A DNA stretch of 14,436 bases from Bryobacteraceae bacterium (GTDB lineage Bacteria; Acidobacteriota; Terriglobia; Bryobacterales; Bryobacteraceae). The stretch's first letter is position 1. Each line of letters opens with the position of its first letter. The stretch is taken from NCBI GenBank assembly GCA_030039005.1, contig JASHQT010000129.1:1-14436 (forward strand), given 5' to 3'. Position numbers and translations under genes: made by a program. Under the pieces are notes generated by a model that did not search any database, was not told where the DNA came from, and saw only the letters and a program-made list of their open reading frames with translations. Below are positions 13,819 through 14,436 of this stretch, in pieces.

Positions 13819-14436
13819 ATGGCGGCGACAGTCATTTCTGGCAACCGCGCGGAGCATGCAGGCTCGCACGCGTTCGTCCCGCGCGAACATGGCGCCACAG
13901 CCATGCTGCTTACGCCGTTTGTCGCCGCCGCGATTCTTCTGCGCCGCGTGGATTGGCCGGAGCTGGCGGCGCTGGCCGGCATTGCGTGCGCATTCTCGCT
14001 GAAAGATCCCTTAGTCGTATTGGCGCGCCAGCATTTCCTGTGGAGGCAGAAGCACGCCGAAACACAAACCGCCCGGCGATCCGTGGCGATTCGAGCTGGC
14101 ATCGCGCTGGTCTGCGGCGCCGTGCTTCTCGCCTTCAGGGACTGGCATCCTTTTGCGCCTCTCGCGGCCGGCGGCGCGGCATTCATGGCTCTGGCGGTCG
14201 CGGTGACAGTACGCAATCGACAGCGATCCGAATGGTTCCAAGTGGCGAGCGCGGTGGCCTTGTCGTCCACTTGTCTCGCGGCCTGCCTGGCAGCCACGGA
14301 CGGAGTTCCCGCGTGGGGCTGGCTGCTGTGGCTGCTCTGCGCATTGCAATCGACGGCTGGAATTTTCGTGGTGCACGCCCGCTTGGATGCGCGGATCGCG
14401 GCGCGCCAGGGCGCACCTGCGGCGCTTGAAAACCGG
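13819..14436 (+). CDS. YwiC-like family membrane protein, 3'-truncated by window edge
   Basis: 206 residues are visible and the frame is still open at the end of the window. The start ATG at 13819 comes two bases after the ric stop, so the two are almost certainly co-transcribed. The N-terminal signature PREHGATAMLLTPF (residues 21-34) is that of the YwiC-like family, where PREHGAWAM is usual; several hydrophobic segments follow (about 34-60, 97-110, 120-135, 148-165 and 170-188), and the family's late HARLDARIAA stretch is present at 188-197. The family has no established function. In Bacillus subtilis ywiC lies beside nitrate respiration genes (fnr and nar region), so its presence behind ric and next to a nitrate operon fits a repeated association with nitrate or NO metabolism. 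Confidence 0.85.
   Translation, partial: MAATVISGNRAEHAGSHAFVPREHGATAMLLTPFVAAAILLRRVDWPELAALAGIACAFSLKDPLVVLARQHFLWRQKHAETQTARRSVAIRAGIALVCGAVLLAFRDWHPFAPLAAGGAAFMALAVAVTVRNRQRSEWFQVASAVALSSTCLAACLAATDGVPAWGWLLWLLCALQSTAGIFVVHARLDARIAARQGAPAALENR

Noticed and set aside
1..14436. CRISPR array, tRNA, rRNA, insertion sequence or phage remnants
   Set aside because: No regularly spaced repeats, no cloverleaf-like or rRNA-like segments, no transposase or integrase motifs were seen on either strand.

Overview
The window reads as a GC-rich bacterial chromosome fragment, possibly Acidobacteriota (Solibacter/Bryobacter-like). That guess rests on base composition, a secreted ankyrin protein beside an MBL-fold protein, and the gene style; nothing in the sequence proves it. 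I see no transposase, phage gene, tRNA, rRNA or CRISPR array. The DNA is almost fully coding.

Left part (1-2409, + strand): the 3' end of a metallo-beta-lactamase-fold protein overlaps by 11 bases a secreted ankyrin-repeat protein. These two appear unrelated to the rest.

Centre (12312 down to 2419, - strand): a nitrate-to-ammonium locus. In transcription order it holds a fused DmsB-like [4Fe-4S] / DmsC-like membrane-anchor protein, a cytoplasmic molybdopterin nitrate reductase, a group I truncated haemoglobin, the NADH-nitrite reductase large subunit NirB, the Rieske small subunit NirD, a NarK/NasA-type nitrate transporter, a uroporphyrinogen-III synthase and a small DUF1772 membrane protein. 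The first five genes are joined by four successive ATGA stop/start overlaps, so they form one translationally coupled unit. The last three follow on the same strand after gaps of 140, 77 and 63 bases.

Right part (12549-14436): a MarR-family regulator (- strand) lies just upstream of the nitrate operon. Divergent from it, only 50 bases away, is a RIC/YtfE-type di-iron Fe-S repair protein, followed after 2 bases by a YwiC-like membrane protein cut off by the window edge. A 27-base imperfect palindrome overlaps the MarR start and is a candidate operator.

Working model (inference): NarK imports nitrate; the nitrate reductase reduces it in the cytoplasm with electrons probably drawn from quinol through the DmsBC-like fusion; NirBD reduces nitrite to ammonium with NADH; HemD supports sirohaem and haem supply. 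The truncated haemoglobin and RIC deal with nitric oxide and damaged iron centres. The unusual points are the quinol-type redox partner on an assimilatory-type nitrate reductase, and a globin placed between the nitrate and nitrite reductase genes under translational coupling.
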